From: Rhodosorus marinus
Lineage: Eukaryota > Rhodophyta > Stylonematophyceae > Stylonematales > Stylonemataceae
Length of the DNA: 64,000 nt
Assembly (NCBI GenBank): GCA_029953675.1
Contig: JAMWBK010000002.1
Span: forward strand, 682,001-746,000
Reading direction: 5' to 3'
Translations under genes and position numbers: made by a program
Shown here: piece after piece, positions 44,546-57,264 of the stretch
Position numbering within the stretch: the first letter of the stretch is position 1
Layout: the number at the start of each line of letters is the position of its first letter
Notes under the pieces: generated by a model
Told to the model about the DNA's origin: nothing
Seen by the model: only the letters and a program-made list of their open reading frames with translations
Database searches by the model: none

Positions 44546-47500
44546 TCAGCGGAAGAACAGGCGAGAAATTAGGAACGTTGCGAGCCCTGATCCTGCTACA
44601 AGCCACGGTTCCCTCCGCTTGCGATTGCGTTCGTTCACATTCAGCAGTTCATTGAGAGTTGTGATCTTTGTATCAGCTGATGCACGCAGTTCTGCGACAG
44701 CTTTCGATTCGTCCCTAGCCCTTGCGAGCTCTTCAGTTGCTTCGCTCAGGTCTTTCCTAGTCTGAGCAAGTTCTTCCCTCAAACCTTCTCCGCCAACCCG
44801 CAGGGATGTGATCTCTTCACCCAACTGGCTGACTTCAGCAGATTTTGCTTCAACCGACCTCTCCAACCTCACAGTGTGATTCAGCGATTTTGACCTCAAC
44901 GAGTTCGTCTCGCCCTCTAGCTTTCGCTTCTCATCCATAAAGGATTGCACCATTCTCCCCAGTCCCTCAACCTCCGAGTACGAAGCTTCAAGTTCGCTCT
45001 CCAGATGCTCAATTGTGGTCTTTAACTTTTCGAATTCACGAGTGGCCGCATGGTATGCATGCTGGAGATATTCCTTTTCTCGCTCGGATTCCTTGACAAT
45101 GTTCGCCAGCTCTGTCTTTTCCTTGATGAGCAATTCTTCCTTGGTCCTAAGCGTTGAGAGGAGCCGCAGTGAAAGGTCGAGGTCCTTCAAAACTTCGTTG
45201 CTCGTCGCAACAACGACTGGTCCCGTTTGACTATCCGGTCCAGACTGCACGATTCCTGCGTCGACAGCAATAAGAGCTTCGTGCAATTCTGCATGAACAA
45301 TTTGGTCAGCTTCCTCTGCCGCACCGCGCTCGCTCGATATTTTCTTAGCGTTCTCAGCTTCTTGCTTTAGCTCATGACAATTCTTCTGTAGCTCAACAAT
45401 AAGTTCATGCTTCGCTGAGGAGTCCTCTATCATTGATGCCAATGACTGCTTCACGGACATTGTTTCTTCCGAATCTGCAATCAGCGACATATCGAGCCTC
45501 TCCAGTCTTTCCAACAGGCTCAGCGACTGACTTCCTCCTTCATTAGGTTGAATTTCTTCGTGATTGACGAGGAACGAGTCTAGCCTACGAAGAATCAGTT
45601 GATCAGCTTCCCATCGCCTGGTTATCGCTTCCATTTCAAGTTTTTCGCTTGCCAGTGCCGTCTCCAGTTTCATCAGCTGTCCCTCAGCTACTTCGGCGTC
45701 AGCAAGCACCACATCAAGCCTTTCCTTCTTCCATGCAAGCGCGTTCTCAGCTCCGCCTAGATCTTTGCTGAGGGAAGCAATTTGTGCTCTGAGCTCCGCA
45801 GTAAGCTCTTCTTGCTGTTCCTTCATTTCTTGCTGCTTCCCGAGCTCACAGTCATATTCACGGCGAGCAGCTTCGAATTGTGAAACGCTTCGGGCCAATT
45901 CCTCAGTCTTCTCCGAAAGAAGCTCCTCCTTGTCCGCAAGCAAGGTCTTCGTCCGGTCGAGTTCCGCGTCAAAGCTAGCGATGTTCTCCCTCAGGACCCA
46001 AATTTCGTTCTCGTAAAATTCCTTTTGTTTCGCCCTCTTTGAGATTTCCTCCTCCAACTCCAGACGAACGGCTTCAAAGTTTTCATTGGCTTTCTCCAGC
46101 TCATCGCTCTTCTGCTTGACAGTCAACTCCGCCCCGTCGAGCAGTTCATTTACTCGAGCCAGATCTGCGTCGGCAGACTTGAGCTTTTGTGTTAGAGTAT
46201 CAACCTGTCCCTCGACATCTACCAGCTTGGCTCCCTTTGACAGCTCAGCTTGCATTTGACTCATCGCGTCCATCAGCTTGAACTTCTCGTTCTCTAGTTT
46301 CTTCCTTCCTCTCTCTGAATCCGCGCGCTCTTGCTCGGATTTGGACAATTTCGCCACCAAAGACTCCAGCTCGGATTCCATTTTCAAGCTCAGCTCCTCG
46401 TAGCTTCCCTTTATTGTGGTTAGGGCGTCCTCTGTAGCCCCTAGTTGCTGTTGCAACTTCTGCTTTTCCTCCAGCGACTGCTCCATGAAGTCAAGCTGAG
46501 CACATGCATTTTCAGCCCTTGCCTCCTCATCCTCGATCTGCTTTAACAATCTCTCTTCCTTCAGGCTAAAGCTCTCCTTATCCTTATGTTGTTGCAGTTT
46601 CATTTCCTCAAGAGTGGAGCTGAGATTCGCGACTCGCGCATTGGCTTTCTCTACCCGCTCGGTGGACACAAATTTCAATTTCTCAATCTCACGATCTCGA
46701 TCCTTTACCGCTGCCTCGGAGTCTTCTACTTTCACTTCAAGCTCCTTCACTTTGTTTTGAGCTTTCTGGGCTTGTTCAGCCCTGGTTTCAATCGTAGCTT
46801 CCAGGTCAGTACATTTTTTTGACAGACCTTCTTTCGCCTTTTCTATCGAATTCATTTCTCGCTGCAAGTCACCTAGAGCCTCTTCCATAGCCGAAAGCCC
46901 CCTATAGGCCTCGTCTACTTTCTCGCGTTCAACTGCCACGTTCTTCTGCAGAGTTTGGTCCTTCAAGATCAAATGTCCTATCTCAGTCTTTAGTTCCTCG
47001 ACCTTTTCGCGGCTTTGCTTCAACTGCAGCTGTGTCTCTCGCAGTTCAGAAGCGTTGCTCTCAGATTCCTCCGCGACTCGGAATTTAATCGCCTCAAGTT
47101 CCTCTTCAAGCTGTTTGATAGTCTCCGAGTTTCCTTCTAGAGCTGAGCTCTTCTGCGCTACGAGGATCGCCGCGCTATTACTCTTCTCACACGCCTCCTG
47201 AAGTCCAATCTCCAACTCAGCAATCTTTCGTGCTTCAGCTTCTACTTGCAACTTGTATTCTTTCCTTTGACTTTCGAGGTCATTATTCGACGTCTGCGCA
47301 CCACTGAGTTCGTGCTTTACTGTTTGCAGCTCTGCCTCTTTTTCGGGGAGAACCCTATTGTTCAAATGCGATAATTGCTTTTCAGCTGTCGCAAGTCTCG
47401 TTCTCAAAGCCGCGATTTCTTCTTTGGCTTCGTCAGATGCTCTTCTAGAACCGTTCAACTCGTTTTCAGCAATCTTAATGGCACGCGCCTTGGATTCGCA

Positions 47501-49035
47501 GTCTTGTTCTAAAAGAGCAATTCTTTCCATTGCGCTCCGTAGATCGATATCTTTCGCTTCTATTGCGCCTTTAAGCTCCTTGCTAGCAAACAGGATCTTT
47601 TCTATTTCATCCCTTCCTTCCTTGAGCGTAGCTTGGATATCCGTTGAGTATTGCTGGCTGCGTTTTAGCTCGTCTTCCATTTGAGCCATTTGCTCTACTG
47701 CCGTGTTGTACGCACTTTTCAATTCGAGCTGTCTCGTGTTCAACTTCTTCGCTTGTGCCTCCTTGTTCATAAATGCTTCGGTCAGGTTGACTCGCTCCGC
47801 GTGCGCCCTTTCCAGCTCTGCAGCTTGTTGTTCAGCCTTGGACATCAGATTTCTCTTCTCCTTCTCCACCGTGTCCAAGTCCGTCAAAAATTTTGCCCTC
47901 ATGCCTTCCGCTTCGGTTTTGCTGTTTTCAAGCTCAGTCTCAGCTCTTGTAACCTTTTCGTGCACCTGGCTTAATTCAATTTCCAACTGTTCAACCAACA
48001 GCGACCGACTTTGAAGGTCATTCTGAAGTTCTTCCAACCGAGTTTCTTTCTTTGCAGCAAGAGCCAGCTGCTTCTCGAGGAGTTTTATCTTCTCTATTGC
48101 ATCGGACCGCTCTTGCTCCGTCTGTTCTAGCCCCGATTTCAACTCCTCTGCATCTGATTCCATGGATTTGACCTTGGCTACCAACTGCAACGCACAGCCG
48201 GAAACATGAGATTTATCCTTCTTAGCACTTGAAAGGAAGTTTCCATACGAATCATATGGATGGCTAGCTTGATATCTGAAGCACACTGAGCGAAACATGG
48301 ACTTCCATTCGCGATCGGCCATCCGATTATGCGAGGAGTTTTGCTCGGGCAAGAAAGTCTGCTTAACTCACCCCCTTTTGCTCAGAAAGTTTCGCCGCCA
48401 GCTCTCTTTTCATACGATCACGCTCTGTTTCAAGGCTTCGTACTGAATTCTGTACGGAAGAATTTCGAAGTTCAAGATCCCTTATAGAAGCTTCAGAGTT
48501 TTCCTTTTCTCTCTCCAACTCTTCCTTCGTACTCATGAGGCGCTTAACTGCTGCCTTCAACTCTGAACTTCTCTCGTCATTACTCGTCGGCGCAGAACTC
48601 GTCTACGGACATGACACGCAAACGAAAAGGCTCAGCAAAGGAACCGCTTTAATGCGATCGAGACTTTTCCTCTCAACTGCGCACCTCTTGATCTATGTTT
48701 GATAGCTTTTGTTTCAACTTTTCAATCATGTCTCGTCGCTCTTTCGCGACCATTCTCTCCGTTTCAAGTTCATCACGGGACTGTTGAATGTTACTTTCCA
48801 ACTCCGCCATCCTGAGGTTGAAAAAATCCATCATCTTGAAGGCGCTCTCCTGCTGACGCTTGAGAGCTTCATCGGAATTCCATTCCTTCGGCTCAGTTGT
48901 GAAAGCGTTTACTTTCCTACGTAACCCATTCAGCTTCTCGTCCTCCTTCTTCGCCGGGCTTTTGGAGGATGATGGCGAGCCTCCACCACTACTGGTAGGA
49001 GGCTCTCCAAAGTCGAAAATCTCGTCCCCATACAT
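44546..49035 (-). CDS. Giant tail-anchored coiled-coil protein (golgin/giantin-like in build)
   Basis: At least three minus-strand exons, 49035-48685, 48602-48372 and 48184-44546, give about 1406 residues. After a low-complexity N-terminus (PPTSSGGGSPSSSKSPAKK) nearly the whole protein is heptad-rich E/K/L/A coiled coil. It ends in a single hydrophobic segment (PWLVAGSGLATFLISRLFFR), a tail anchor. Length, continuous coiled coil and C-terminal anchor are the build of membrane tethers such as giantin, but coiled coils of unrelated origin look alike, so no orthology is claimed. The frame remains open upstream of 49035 as far as a good acceptor at 49097-49096, so an additional first exon further upstream is likely. 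Confidence 0.82.
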
Positions 49036-50205
49036 TTGTCTATTGCCACAAAAGACGGACTCGCCTCTTAAGTCATCCGGACTGTACTCGAACTCAGAAT
49101 CCTAGGCACTAACACAATGTGTGGCCTTCATCTAGTCCCGCAACCCTCTGGCTCCACTAAGATCAACAAGCTCGCAACTGAAACACCAGCTCCGGCGCAG
49201 AGCCAGTGCCTGGTTTTTTGTCCCTTGCTTCCGAGAGCTCCAAGGACTGAACTGGTACAAACCCAATGGATCCAAGCTTCTGATCAATCGTCAAACAACA
49301 CAAAGAAAGAAACAAAGTGTCAAGTCCAAGACAAATCTGCTCTCTCCAAAACCCTGCCAATTGTACCCTCCAATGTCCACACTCATACCTATCCGGGAGC
49401 TCCCACCCTTCACAAAGCAAACCACCAGTAGCCCCTGACCCGGAGGACGTGCACCCGTCTGTCCCTTCAAGACACGAAAAAAGAAGCAAAAAAAAAGAGT
49501 CAAACCCGGAACAATGGCCATTCAGAGGCAAACGAGATCTGGAAAAAAAACAGAAAAAAACCTCATTCCATGGATATATAATTTTGGCCAAGCATTTTTA
49601 ACAGTACTTCAGCCGTGCTGGCTGGCTTAAGCTCTTTTTCTTCGCTCCTTGCGGAGAAATAGGGCTTTTGCCTTTCAGCCCGGACCACAAACATATCATG
49701 ATTCCATCTCAGGGGTAGGTGAAAAAGATCAAAACGGCTACGCTTTCCCCTTTCTAATAAACAATATTCAACCTTTAACGGTTCTTCAACAACAATGCAT
49801 GGCCCCTCACCAACACCACGTCCCAAGCACGACTAAAAAAAGAAGGGGAATTCAATACATTTCTGATTCGATCTCGGAATTCTCCGACGTTTGGGACAAA
49901 TTGGAAAAAACACGCAAAACCCCAATCTTTGAAATTGCTAAATGTAAAGTAAAACATGTTCTAGTACAGCTTTCGTACTAGTACTCCTAGAAAATTTCAA
50001 ATCACGAAACGGTATTTCAGATATTTGCGGCATCTGATTGGAAGTTAAAGTTATGGCAAACCATTATTGGTGAACATTATGGGCGTTAGTACTAGCTCGT
50101 CGAACTTGAGTATCATCTGCATCTGATTGAGATAAGTCAATATTGATAATATTGTTGATAACCAATCACGCAGCGGCTCGGTTGAGAGTTTACCACTCCC
50201 CTCAG

Positions 50206-50232
50206 AAAAGCCTCCCAGCATGGGAGGCTTTT
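50206..50232. repeat. Short perfect hairpin followed by a T run
   Basis: AAAAGCCTCCC and GGGAGGCTTTT flank AGCAT: an 11-bp perfect stem with a 5-nt loop, then one more T. It resembles a bacterial intrinsic terminator, but there is no adjacent gene for it to serve. Confidence 0.8.
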
Positions 50233-51157
50233 TGGCTAAGGTTGGGTTTTGCTTGTGGTGGATAATGGAGTGTTGGATGTGTTTCCAAAACATCACCGTG
50301 GTAGTGACTCCCAAGAAGCGATTGAAAAACGGCGTGCTTTTGCTGTACACAGATTTCATGCTGCCGGGGGATGAGTACGCTGCTGGATTCTTCCAGGTTG
50401 TCAGATCTCCTTAGAAGCGAGGGGTACGCGGTTCATCAGCTCGCGCGTTTCGGTTCATCAGAGAAGCGGGAAAACCTATCATTTCTTCTGTGGGCAAGTC
50501 TGTGTACCCCGTTCTTGGCAACTTGAACACTGGCAAACGGGTTGAAATGTGCTCAAGGAGTCCTCAGATAATACAGCCAAGCTCTCACTACCCCCTTCTT
50601 GGATTACGCTCTTCCAGCTGTAGTGGAGTGAGTTAATGAGCTGCTTCATGTCAAGACTTTCAATCCAAGAATATCGTTGTGATATGGACTTGTTCCACTA
50701 TGCAGTGGTGACTCGACTGGAAAGCAATTAGGGGGGCTGTGGCGATGCTGGGGAAGGCAGTCAGCAAATCTGTTGTCTGCTGTACAAGCAATTTCATTTC
50801 GACTAAGAAGCTGTCACTCATCGAGAAGTAGCGACGAAGGGATTAGGAAATCGAAGGATAAGGAAGTCTACCCCGACTGCACTACTAGATCTCGTGGGGA
50901 AGTTGTGACAGTTTCACCAAGTGCGTGTACGAAAGCCACGTACGTACAAATGTTCGATGAACGCCTACGGATCTTCGACGCCGGGAGAACGTAATGCTTT
51001 GACCGGAGCAATCTGAATTGACTTATCCAATATTCTCCGAAGACAGAGAAATTGCCTCGATCCCCTTTTAGTCCGAAGCCAACTCAGAACAATGGGATTA
51101 TTTAAAAAGAGGTACAGCTGCAAAATTGAGACAGGAAATCGGCGGTGGACTACTGTA

Positions 51158-51220
51158 CTTTGACTACCAAAGTCCACACATACTACCTAACGTTGAATGT
51201 GCGGACTTTGGTAGTCGAAG
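51158..51220. repeat. 24-bp imperfect inverted repeat with 15-nt loop
   Basis: Arms 51158-51181 and 51197-51220 pair at 22 of 24 positions (core GACTACCAAAGTCC / GGACTTTGGTAGTC). It is in a gene-free stretch and could be a small folded RNA or a remnant of a short transposable element. Confidence 0.85.
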
Positions 51221-53541
51221 TGCCGACTAAGAAGTTGCAAGTGGAAACTGAAGCAAGGAAGATCGCTGAGTTGGACAGGTGGGCGCCAGGAGCCAACGTA
51301 GAGGAGTAGCAGAGCGGACATCCTCGTGCTGCAAACAAGTTCAGTCCTAGACGAACGCGGAGACTATCTGACACCAGAATAGCAATCCGCAAATCTCTTT
51401 TGGGGGTGGCCGCAGGCACGATATCCCCCCCAACCACGTGCACAATGTCTCCGGCGCAATTGAGCGCACTGCATCGACTTTCCTCTGTATCGAAAGAAAA
51501 TCCTTCGCTCCTGTACAGACCACCGCCCAATCCTCTCTGGTACGGTCGGACGCCACCCAGATCAAGATCCCGCCATCTACCAATCCTACACGAACAAGCT
51601 TTGATCAGACCACATGGTAGCCGATGTTTTTGGCGAAACAAGCATCGTCCAATCTGCCCACGCATGTTGACCGGACCAAGATTCTTCCTTCAACCAATGA
51701 TCGACCGTTGATTTTTTTCGAAATCCAATCGCTCACTTCCGACACCATCATGATTTTAATTTTTCCCTCCAAAAATAAACCTTTGCAATCAACACCGGGT
51801 CGTATCTGTAAAAAGATCTTCTAAAAGATCCAAATTGGTCCGTGTGAAGCGACTACGATGAGTGCAACACGCCCACTTCCTGGTAATTTCATTATTTCTG
51901 AAACAAACCCATGGCGACCGATCAATCATATCGGTATCCATATGGGGGGGAAATCTGGTCACATCGGACCTATAAAATATCTCTTTTTGGATCCATCGTG
52001 GCTGAATTCCGGAATTCAGATACTCATTTGGTTAGGGGTCGTAGTGAAAACAAGTTCCTTACACGCCCAACGCTATGGAGCAAAAAAAAACAAAGAAGGT
52101 TGGAAGAACTTGGCTGGCTGCCGTTTGACCAAAATCATCATAATCGTTTAGCCCTTAAAAAAGAACGTAGCTCAGATATTTTCCCCCAACGATAAATCGA
52201 GGCTCTTCTTTATCACCCATTCCAGTTGGTTCTCGAGTCTTCAATACCGGCAAAACATTGAGTAAAAATAGAGTAACACAAGTGCAAATATCACCAAGAT
52301 CGAACAAGTTTTTCATAACTTCTAATCAATATATCATTAAACTGGATCGACAGTTCACAAAATTTATACAAGACAATATTCCAAGTCCCTATAGAACCAC
52401 AACTTCTCTCATATCGTGAAATAAAAATTAGATATGAAAGAATTATATACAAATACTATATTTTGGCAAGGCTCTCTAAAAGTTCTTAAATAAATGAAAC
52501 CGCCAACGAAACGGTATAATTTAAATCTTGTTATGAAAACTTCAAAGAGTGGTGGAATATGGCTTCTAATCATCTGAGGTATCAGCCAACTACCACCCGT
52601 TTTTTTCTCAGAATTTGAAGACCGCGCTGGTTTTCATGGAATCTAACTTATAAATGGGCCGATGTTCAGGGAGAGGGATGGATTGAGAATTGAGATCTTT
52701 CAAACACCCCTAGTTTTTGGGATTTAACAAAACAGGATTTTTAATGCCTTAATGAACATATTTGTACGATATCTGCATGGTTTGCGTTTGTGAAGGGGGT
52801 TAAAAATTTGGCCTCGGAGAATATGGGGACAGGTTTTGGGACGGTTTGGACTAAGTTATTCAAAGGAAAAAAATGATCCCAACTGGTGTGTCGGTGAGAG
52901 GGAACATATTTACTTTTTCGCATTTGTTTTCGTAGATTGTTTGGTGGGGAGTTGCCTGGGGGGGGGGGGGTTGGTTAAAAGTTTTGAAACCGCAATTCTT
53001 TTTTTGGTGGGGTTTCACATGGGCATGTGAATGGAAAAGGGTCAAGGACTTTTTGGTAAGTTTTTTTTTTTTTGCGGAATATTTCTCTTCCTACTGCTTT
53101 GGGTTTTTTTGAGGGTAGAAGGGAGTGTTGTTTTGTATTGGGGAAGGTGGAGGCTCACAAAGCCCGGGGGGTTGGGAGGGGGGTAGTGAAACAAGAGGGT
53201 GAAAAAAGCAAAGGAAAAAAAAAAGAAAGAAAAGAAACAGCTAGGTGTTTTTCTTTTTTCAAGTGAGGGAGAACAAGAGGCAATATTAATGAGATGTGTG
53301 CATGCATGAGCGACCACAGGTTATTAGTAGGAGTGGATGAGGGAGGCTGGACGAGTGCGATTGAGGGAGCGCATTGGGAGGTGCTGTTGAGCAAAGCTCA
53401 ACTTTCTTTTTTTTGGCGGGGAACGATGGAGGAAGTTGGAGTTGATAGCAAGGTTTTATAGAGCAGGAGCATTGCTTAGGGTTTTGACCGGCTCTGTTGG
53501 GGTTTTCGCGCAGGGTTTCTTTAATTTAGGAAACTTACGTG

Positions 53542-56416
53542 ATGGTGGTCAGGGTTGATACGGTTAGTGCCCACATGGGCGCTGACGTAGTTGGGAAGGG
53601 TGTGAGTGGGGCGAACGGAATGTTTCATCCAACTCTGGACAACAGCATGTACCATGCTAAAAGTCCCAGTCCTGCTGGTGAGTCTCGTCTGATGCCGATC
53701 AATTGAAGATTGACTCAGTCGCTAACAATATTGAACCGTTCGTTATTGCAGAGGATTATTCCGTGAACTTCAAAGAGCTGAAACTGGACGAGGATGAAGA
53801 GAAACTCTCAGTTGAAGCTTTCTGTCAGGCTTCTGACGGGACCTGTTTCACAAAACAGTTTGACGAGGATACAAAGTCTCTTTTGCTGAGTGGACTTGAT
53901 CTCGTCTCGATTTCTTTCAAGTCCCCGGCCGAATTCGTCCTTAGACGGTTGAAAGAAGTATCGCTTGCTGCGAACAAGCTCACAGAGATCGATTTGTCCA
54001 TCCTGCAAGAGTGTGAGAATATTGAGGTAAGGCAGAGAACACGCTCATGGGTCCTTCACATGTGCGCAAGCTCACCCACTTTTCTTCCGCCTGGCACTCT
54101 TAGGCTATCATGCTAAACGGCAATCGACTGGAGAACATTAATTTGTCAATGCTTGGAGCGTGTGAAAAGCTTCAACGACTCTGGCTGCACAACAACCAAC
54201 TTACTAACTTCAGCATGAATGTCATTAGCAACTTCCCCGCGCTGCAGTCACTCAGCTTGGAAAATAACTTTTTGGACAACGAATTGTCCTTGTACCCACT
54301 GGCAAAGTATGCATTACAACTGGGAACACGTGGAGTCCGGAATATGATGGTGATGCTTAGACGAGTAACCTGATTTGTAAATGTATAGGTGCCGAGTTCT
54401 GAGATCTCTACGGGTCGGAGGAAACAGCTTGAATGGAACGCTTGACGTCACCCCTCTGTTGTCGTGCAAAACCCTGTCCGTATTTGATGCAGACGCATCG
54501 GTTAAGCTGATTGCGTACACGAGCAATGCTAGCGATCTCCCCTCGCTCCCACCGGCTTTGAGGAAGCGAACACTCGACGTAGAATGGAGGGAAGAGGCAA
54601 CGTTCGCGAAGCAGATGCAGCGTGATCGCCATCTTAAGAAAATGAAGGTCCTTGCAATAGGCTTTCAACCACGGCACGTTGGCGCAATGGCCCAGCTGCT
54701 TTGTGCCTCGGGAACTCTTGAAATGATCGTTTACAAAGAGAGTATGGCGCTGAGTACGTATTCAAAGCCTCCCACAACTATGGTCATGTTTGGATGGGAG
54801 TAATTCTGAGACTGCTGCTCTTACTCTTCAGGTCCTGAGATGCTCAAGGATTATAGCATTATTCTAGTTCATCCAACAAAGGAGGAGAAGCTCCAGGAGC
54901 TCCGTATCGCGACTAAGAAACTTCCGGTTGTGGTGGTCGGAAACAGTGCCACTTACGCCGATGCTGCGAGCAGGTGCCTCCGTAAAGGTGCTCGATGCTT
55001 CATACCCGAGCCGCTAACAGAGCGAACGGCAATGAGTATCAGAAGTTTAGCGCAACAGTTTGCACGGACACAGACGAACGTGGTCATGGGACGCAGCGCT
55101 CCTCAGCGAGTACAGGCGCAGGAGAAGAAGAAGAAAATGGTGATCGATTTTGATGAGATGCGCACGATGTACGAGGGCAGGAATGGTCGAATCAAGGAGA
55201 CCCCGCGGCAGAGGTTGGAGGAGTCCGCTCTGGGAATGTTAGCTCAGAGAAAGAGAGGTCCCCTTCAGCGAGATGATTTCTCGCCAGTGGCGACGCTGTG
55301 CGGTCTCCCTGCATGCGCCGGCGAGGTTCTATTTGACGCAGTGGTTCGCTTTGATGTGACAGATGGTCTCGACGAACCGAACGCCTCAGAGATCGGAGTG
55401 AGCAAGGAGCTGCTCATGAAGTTTTGGAATGAGAGATTGAGGCACTTCGACACCGAAACTCGCCTTTTCAACATTCTATGCGGGCCGAACTCGAATCTGG
55501 CGAGTGAGGAGAATATGAAGGTACCTTGCACTCATGGGCACATGACCCCCTTGTTCCCGAAACACGAAGAAACAGCTTCTCACTTTTCTTTTATGTATTC
55601 GTAGGTGGTGATGGGCAAGCTTCTTCGCAGTCGAGGAAGTGGCTTTTCGTTGATTCGGGCAAATGCAAGGGACCAGTCGTTGAAGCAGTTGGAGGAGATT
55701 GCAACAGCGATTGTATTTTTTGGAATATCTGGTAGCATGCAACCGCTGAGGAAAAGCCAGCTGCGGAAGATCAACTTTTGCAAAGTGCTAAACACCGTGG
55801 AATCGGGCGTCTTCAACGGGTTCGCTGCCTCTCTGAGACCTGACAGATTCCAGGGTGTCCTTTGCGCTTTGAGCGATGCTGGAAACAAAGGCTATATGGA
55901 GCTTGAGGATGTTCAGCTATTTAATGCGGAGCATAGGTTGCTTGTGAATGCCGCCGTGAAGCGCTTGTTCAAAACTTACTGCGACAAGGACCAAAAGATG
56001 TCAGTTGGCGAGTTCACCAGGTTCTACTTGGCCAGTATGGATCCAACTAGTGACGCGGCTTGTAAATATTTATTCCCGGCACTGGACGCAGATCTCGATG
56101 GTTTTGTGAGCGCAGCTGATTTGGCCATAATGTACCGTAGCAAGAAGTACGATGTAGAGTTTGGAGTTTTGTGGAGTTCATTACTGGACTTGATTGGTAG
56201 TAGCAATAATTCTACGAGAACTGACCAGGTGTCCTCATCCAATATTCTAGCGTTGGCCGGGAAAGACAGGTAGGAGAATCGGAAATATTTGTATGCTTTC
56301 TTAACGTGATGCTTATGACTCACATGTTGTTTTTCATTCCCCACAGAGCGCTTTTGCTGAAGACACTGATATACATCGATGATGATATGGAGGTTGATAT
56401 TCATAGATCGCGATGA
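53542..56416 (+). CDS. LRR + pseudo-receiver + PP2A B''-like EF-hand protein
   Basis: Seven exons (53542-53677, 53752-54026, 54104-54306, 54389-54753, 54832-55520, 55605-56269, 56347-56416) give about 800 residues. Residues 90-250 are SDS22/LRR-type repeats (LKEVSLAANKLTEIDLSIL, LQRLWLHNNQLTNFSM, LQSLSLENNFLDN). Residues about 290-405 read like a response-regulator receiver fold: MKVLAIGF, YSIILVHP where the phospho-aspartate strand should be, LPVVVVGNSATYADAASRCL and GARCFIPEPLTE. The aspartate is absent, so this is a pseudo-receiver. The C-terminal part resembles PP2A B'' regulatory subunits: FWNERLRHFDTETRLFNIL, an EF-hand-like region, then the canonical loop DADLDGFVSAAD near residue 717. 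Domain calls are by eye. The last exon's frame is uncertain (see findings). Confidence 0.75.
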
Positions 56417-57264
56417 ACCAGATTTGGTATCAGCTTTGAAAGAAAAAGCCAAGAGGAACACCCCAGCTGTGGGATACGGCCATTTTCGTTAGCCTTCGGG
56501 CGCAGGAAGTCGATCCGCTCGTAGATTTGGCGGAAGATTTGCTATTTTGTGGACGACGTGTACATGTTCTCTCGCATTTTTACGTCCACAATACTACAAT
56601 TATTTTTGAAAACTCGTGTTAATAAAGATGTTTTCCGATTAAAACTCTGAAGAAACAGCTTCCTCAAATGTAGCTGCCCCCTCGTCATGCAGAGACTCAC
56701 CGGTTGGCTGGTGCTCCGCGGAGGAAAGCTCTCGAAGAAATTGGTGGTTTTGTTGCAAGCCAAGGGTCCTGACGAGGAAGCTTCTGGTTACCAACTGGCT
56801 TCTGGAACCTCTCTCGAACAATGATTTGGGTTTCCAAAATGTAACGCATTCCGCATGAGCTGCAGGTTCTATGGATGCTCTTCATCAATGGTGCGGCTCT
56901 GGCTCTTACCCGATATCGTTCACGGGGTTTTGCTTGTGCACGGAATTCACCTACGCCGGTGGGGGAAAACAGGACCTCATGGAACGAGTGTTAGATAAAT
57001 GCGAGTTCAAACAGTCACTAGCCTCTTGAGACCCATTCCCTTTCCCTTGCGTCTCCTTCACGGGCCTAACAAAACGTAGGTATTCGATAGGAACACTGTT
57101 TCAGCTCTGCGCTTCGATAATAATCTCGCCGATGTAGGAAAGTTCGCACCAAACTTCATCGCGTGAGAGCTTTAGCGAACGGATATGAAAACTTTGGTTA
57201 AGAAAACCGAAAGAGGACGTGGAACTTGAGGAGTTTCATGAGTTTGGTCCGCTGTTTGTAGGAA
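56417..57264. other. Intergenic region
   Basis: No gene recognised. The first 75 bases carry a second open frame (56414-56491) that could be the true end of the upstream protein. Confidence 0.45.

Larger units (their letters stand above)
49036..53541. other. Longest gene-poor region, with inverted repeats
   Basis: 49106-49560 is C/A-rich on the plus strand (leader of the minus-strand coiled-coil gene). Two hairpins are listed separately (50206-50232, 51158-51220). Overlapping minus ORFs at 51183-51665 have no family resemblance. 52200-52560 is AT-rich. 52890-53541 is G/T-rich with a G run at 52961-52970 and leads into the LRR gene. Confidence 0.5.

Noticed and set aside
50222-50240. GGCTTTTTGGCTAAG resembling the 5' part of U2 snRNA
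   Set aside because: Similarity stops immediately; the branch-site recognition sequence is absent.
51183-51665. Two overlapping minus ORFs (160 and 78 codons)
   Set aside because: No start context, no splice partner and no recognisable motif.
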